A stretch of 8,746 nucleotides of DNA from Planctomycetaceae bacterium. Its GTDB lineage: Bacteria; Planctomycetota; Phycisphaerae; Phycisphaerales; SM1A02. The translations under genes were made by a program, and so were the position numbers. Positions 6,796-8,746 of the stretch are shown here, piece by piece (the first letter of the stretch is position 1; every line of letters begins with the position of its first letter). The stretch covers positions 28,145 to 36,890 of the forward strand of contig NYVB01000094.1 in NCBI GenBank assembly GCA_002684315.1. Reading direction: 5' to 3'. The notes beneath the pieces are model-generated. The model searched no databases and was not told the origin of the DNA. It saw only the letters and a program-made list of their open reading frames with translations.

Positions 6796-8586
6796 ATGCT
6801 GAAACCAATGGATCGACGTCAACTCATCGCTCGACTCGCACTGCTGGGACTGGGCAGTACGGGATTGAGCACGCTTGCAGCCTGCCAGGGAGCACCAAGG
6901 GGCGCGGCCGCCTCTCGCCGGAAGCACCATGCCGTGCGATACAAGAACGGCGCCGTCGCAGCCGACCACCCATTGGCCTCCGAAGTCGGGGTGGATGTTC
7001 TGCGGGCCGGAGGCAACGCAATCGATGCTGCGATCGCCGTCAATGCCACGCTTGGTGTCGTGCGCCCCTACTCCTGTGGACTTGGTGGCGGAGGTTTTCT
7101 CGTCGCACATGACGAGCGAACAGGCCGCAGCTGGGCGATGAATGCCCGTGAGACCGCTCCCAAAGGGGTCTGGGAAAGTTACTTCACGGACCTGAGATCG
7201 TCAGGCGGACAGGAAGGTGCCTCCCGCTATGGCGGACATGCGGTGGCCGTGCCGGGCACCCCCAATGGACTTTTTCTGGCGCACCGAACGCACGGAACGA
7301 TGTCCATGTCGAGACTGCTCGCACCGGCGGCGGAGATCGCCCGCGACGGTTTCGAAGCGGACGCCAGCCATGTCGGCGCCGTGAACTCGCTAGCCGGTGT
7401 TCGAGCGCGTCTGCCGTGGACGAAAACGATCTCACAATGGACCTGGAAACAATGGTGCCTTGAGGGAACGGTCGAAGTCGGCTCGAAACTCTCTAACCAG
7501 GCGCTTGCAGACACCCTCGATGCACTGGGACGACACGGTATCGATGCCTGGCGCAGCGGAACCATTCCGACGGGATTGGCTCGAGTGGCACGAGCATCTG
7601 GCGGGAAGCTGAACGTCGCGTCGCTCGCCGAGTACCGGGCGGATGAAATCAAGCCCCTGACACTTGAAAACCGTTTCTTCGGAGCCACCATCGTCACGAT
7701 GCCACCGCCTTCCAGCGGAGGCATCGCGATCGCTCAGATCCTCGCCACCTACGAACGTCTCCTCGAGGCGGCGGGCCGCCCTTCCCTGGACTCCGCGATG
7801 GGTCGTCATCTACTGATCGAAGCGATGAAACCGGCATTCGCCCTGCGAGCCAGATACCTGGCGGACCCTGCCTTCGCACCGGTTCCGGTCGATGACCTTC
7901 TGAAGGAGGCACTGGTCGAAAGAATGGTGTCCGAAATCGAAACGGATCGTGCGCGAACGGCGGAGGAGATCGACGATGGACTCCAGCTTCCGGACGACGA
8001 AGGAACCAGTCATCTCTGCGTCATCGACGGCCAGCGACAAGCGGTCGCCTGGACCTCGACCATCAACGGAACGTTCGGGTCATTGGTGGGCGATCCGGAG
8101 AGTGGGATCCTGCTGAACAACGAGATGGATGACTTCACGACGATTCAAGGCGAAGCCAATCTGTACGGCCTGAGGCAATCGGACTGGAATCTGCCCGTAC
8201 CGGGGAAGCGTCCGCTTTCAAGCATGTCTCCGACCATCCTGCTCGATGAGGACGGATCGATCGAAGCGATCGCAGGAGCCTCAGGTGGGCCCAGAATCAT
8301 CAGTGCGACCCTTCAGGTCCTTCTCGGAATGAGCTACGGGGATCTTGATGCGGCGGCTGCGATCGATCGCTCGAGAGTCCACCATCAATGGCGTCCCGAT
8401 TCAATTCGATATGAAGAAGACCACTCACAAGCGGACTCCGACTGGCGAACATCGCTTGAGAACATGGGCCACACATTCGACGAGGCACCTCGCGGCGTGG
8501 CCGTGGTGCAGGCGATCAGGGTGCACCCGGATGGGTTCGATCCTGCCTCGGATCCCCGAAAACTCGGTGTCGCTGCAGGATATTGA
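6796..8586 (+). CDS. ggt: Gamma-glutamyltranspeptidase with a Tat lipoprotein-like leader
   Basis: The 596-residue length is close to the usual 550-600 for the family. It is an N-terminal nucleophile hydrolase that cuts itself into two subunits and removes gamma-glutamyl groups from glutathione and related peptides. The predicted cut is before Thr404 in E-G-T-S-H (402-406), leaving a small subunit of about 193 residues. Other family sites are visible: Arg118 in N-A-R-E-T-A-P, P-P-P-S-S-G-G (303-309), N-G-T-F-G (424-428), L-L-N-N-E-M-D-D-F with Glu443 and Asp446, P-G-K-R-P-L-S-S-M-S-P-T (469-480) with Ser475-Ser476, and the G-G pair at 497-498. Residues 1-30 combine a twin-arginine motif (D-R-R-Q-L-I, Arg7-Arg8) with a lipobox L-A-A-C at 27-30, suggesting Tat export and lipid anchoring at Cys30. 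ATG 6796 follows GGGAG by 7 nt; ATG 6808 would keep the same leader. All catalytic landmarks are intact. Confidence 0.95.
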   Translation: MLKPMDRRQLIARLALLGLGSTGLSTLAACQGAPRGAAASRRKHHAVRYKNGAVAADHPLASEVGVDVLRAGGNAIDAAIAVNATLGVVRPYSCGLGGGGFLVAHDERTGRSWAMNARETAPKGVWESYFTDLRSSGGQEGASRYGGHAVAVPGTPNGLFLAHRTHGTMSMSRLLAPAAEIARDGFEADASHVGAVNSLAGVRARLPWTKTISQWTWKQWCLEGTVEVGSKLSNQALADTLDALGRHGIDAWRSGTIPTGLARVARASGGKLNVASLAEYRADEIKPLTLENRFFGATIVTMPPPSSGGIAIAQILATYERLLEAAGRPSLDSAMGRHLLIEAMKPAFALRARYLADPAFAPVPVDDLLKEALVERMVSEIETDRARTAEEIDDGLQLPDDEGTSHLCVIDGQRQAVAWTSTINGTFGSLVGDPESGILLNNEMDDFTTIQGEANLYGLRQSDWNLPVPGKRPLSSMSPTILLDEDGSIEAIAGASGGPRIISATLQVLLGMSYGDLDAAAAIDRSRVHHQWRPDSIRYEEDHSQADSDWRTSLENMGHTFDEAPRGVAVVQAIRVHPDGFDPASDPRKLGVAAGY

Positions 8587-8604
8587 GTGACAAGAAAGAC
8601 CCAC

Positions 8605-8651
8605 TCAACACAACAACGCCCCGATCGAGAGAGATCGGGGCGTTGTGTTGA
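8605..8651. terminator. Bidirectional terminator-like hairpin between ggt and tRNA-Leu
   Basis: A perfect 14-bp stem, ACAACGCCCCGATC (8613-8626) with GATCGGGGCGTTGT (8633-8646), closes a GAGAGA loop. Below it, after a 3-nt bulge (8610-8612), TCAAC (8605-8609) pairs with GTTGA (8647-8651). It begins 18 nt after the ggt stop and ends 5 nt before the 3' end of the minus-strand tRNA, so it can end transcription from both directions. Neither side has a long T run, only GTTG-type stretches, so the mechanism may depend on the very stable GC stem. Confidence 0.8.
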
Positions 8652-8656
8652 ATCAT

Positions 8657-8742
8657 TGCGGATGAGAGGGCTCGAACCTCCACGGGATTTTACTCCCACT
8701 AGAACCTGAATCTAGCGCGTCTGCCAATTCCGCCACATCCGC
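8657..8742 (-). tRNA. tRNA-Leu, anticodon CAG
   Basis: The reverse strand folds as a class II tRNA of 86 nt. The 7-bp acceptor stem is GCGGATG against CATCCGC with discriminator A, which suits leucine. The D-arm contains AATTGGCAGA, the anticodon stem is CTAGA/TCTAG and the loop is TTCAGGT, so the anticodon is CAG (8706-8708), reading CUG codons. The long variable arm carries GGGA/TCCC, typical of leucine tRNAs. The T-arm is GGAGG-TTCGAGC-CCTCT with one G-T pair. The 3' CCA is not encoded (the next bases are ATG), so CCA must be added by a nucleotidyltransferase. Its promoter lies beyond the right edge. Confidence 0.96.
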
Positions 8743-8746
8743 GACG

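Noticed and set aside
231..8586. The whole region as one new multi-gene system
   Set aside because: Orientation changes three times, each gene belongs to a common envelope family, and no shared domain or conserved-operon spacing links them beyond a possible FG-GAP/phoX pair.

Overview
The window (about 60% GC, densely coded) reads as chromosomal DNA of a Gram-negative bacterium with a large exported proteome. The combination of a PDZ-less HtrA-type protease, an FG-GAP/VCBS repeat protein, Tat-exported PhoX and gamma-glutamyltranspeptidase, and a tRNA gene without encoded CCA would fit a Planctomycetota lineage, possibly Phycisphaerae-like. That placement is an inference from style; no marker gene here proves it. 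I see no insertion sequence, phage gene, CRISPR array, integrase or toxin-antitoxin pair.

Layout from left to right. (1) On the minus strand, the 5' end of an exported protein gene runs off the left edge (1-80). Upstream of it, also on the minus strand, is an HtrA/DegP-like serine protease (231-1232). (2) A 173-bp divergent control region (1233-1405) holds a symmetric -10 element and two concentric dyads. (3) On the plus strand come a 775-residue FG-GAP/VCBS repeat protein (1406-3733) and, after a 142-bp gap with a 10-bp inverted repeat, a Tat-exported PhoX/DUF839-family phosphatase (3876-5336). (4) An MFS transporter of the LplT/Aas-like branch (5408-6730) is on the minus strand, convergent with phoX and divergent from the next gene. 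(5) On the plus strand is a gamma-glutamyltranspeptidase with a Tat lipoprotein-like leader (6796-8586). (6) A strong hairpin at 8605-8651 lies between this gene and a minus-strand tRNA-Leu(CAG) (8657-8742), placed to end transcription from both sides.

All five complete proteins are envelope-directed: four carry export signals and one is an integral membrane transporter. Plausible roles are periplasmic protein quality control (protease), phosphate release from organic phosphate (PhoX), lysophospholipid handling (LplT-like) and glutathione or gamma-glutamyl peptide breakdown (GGT). Apart from a possible FG-GAP/phoX transcription unit, the orientation changes argue against one operon, and I see no convincing evidence that these genes form a single new system. 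No gene-free stretch exceeds about 175 bp. The most unusual points are the nested dyads in the divergent promoter region, the 14-repeat organisation of the FG-GAP protein, and the Tat lipoprotein-like leader on GGT.
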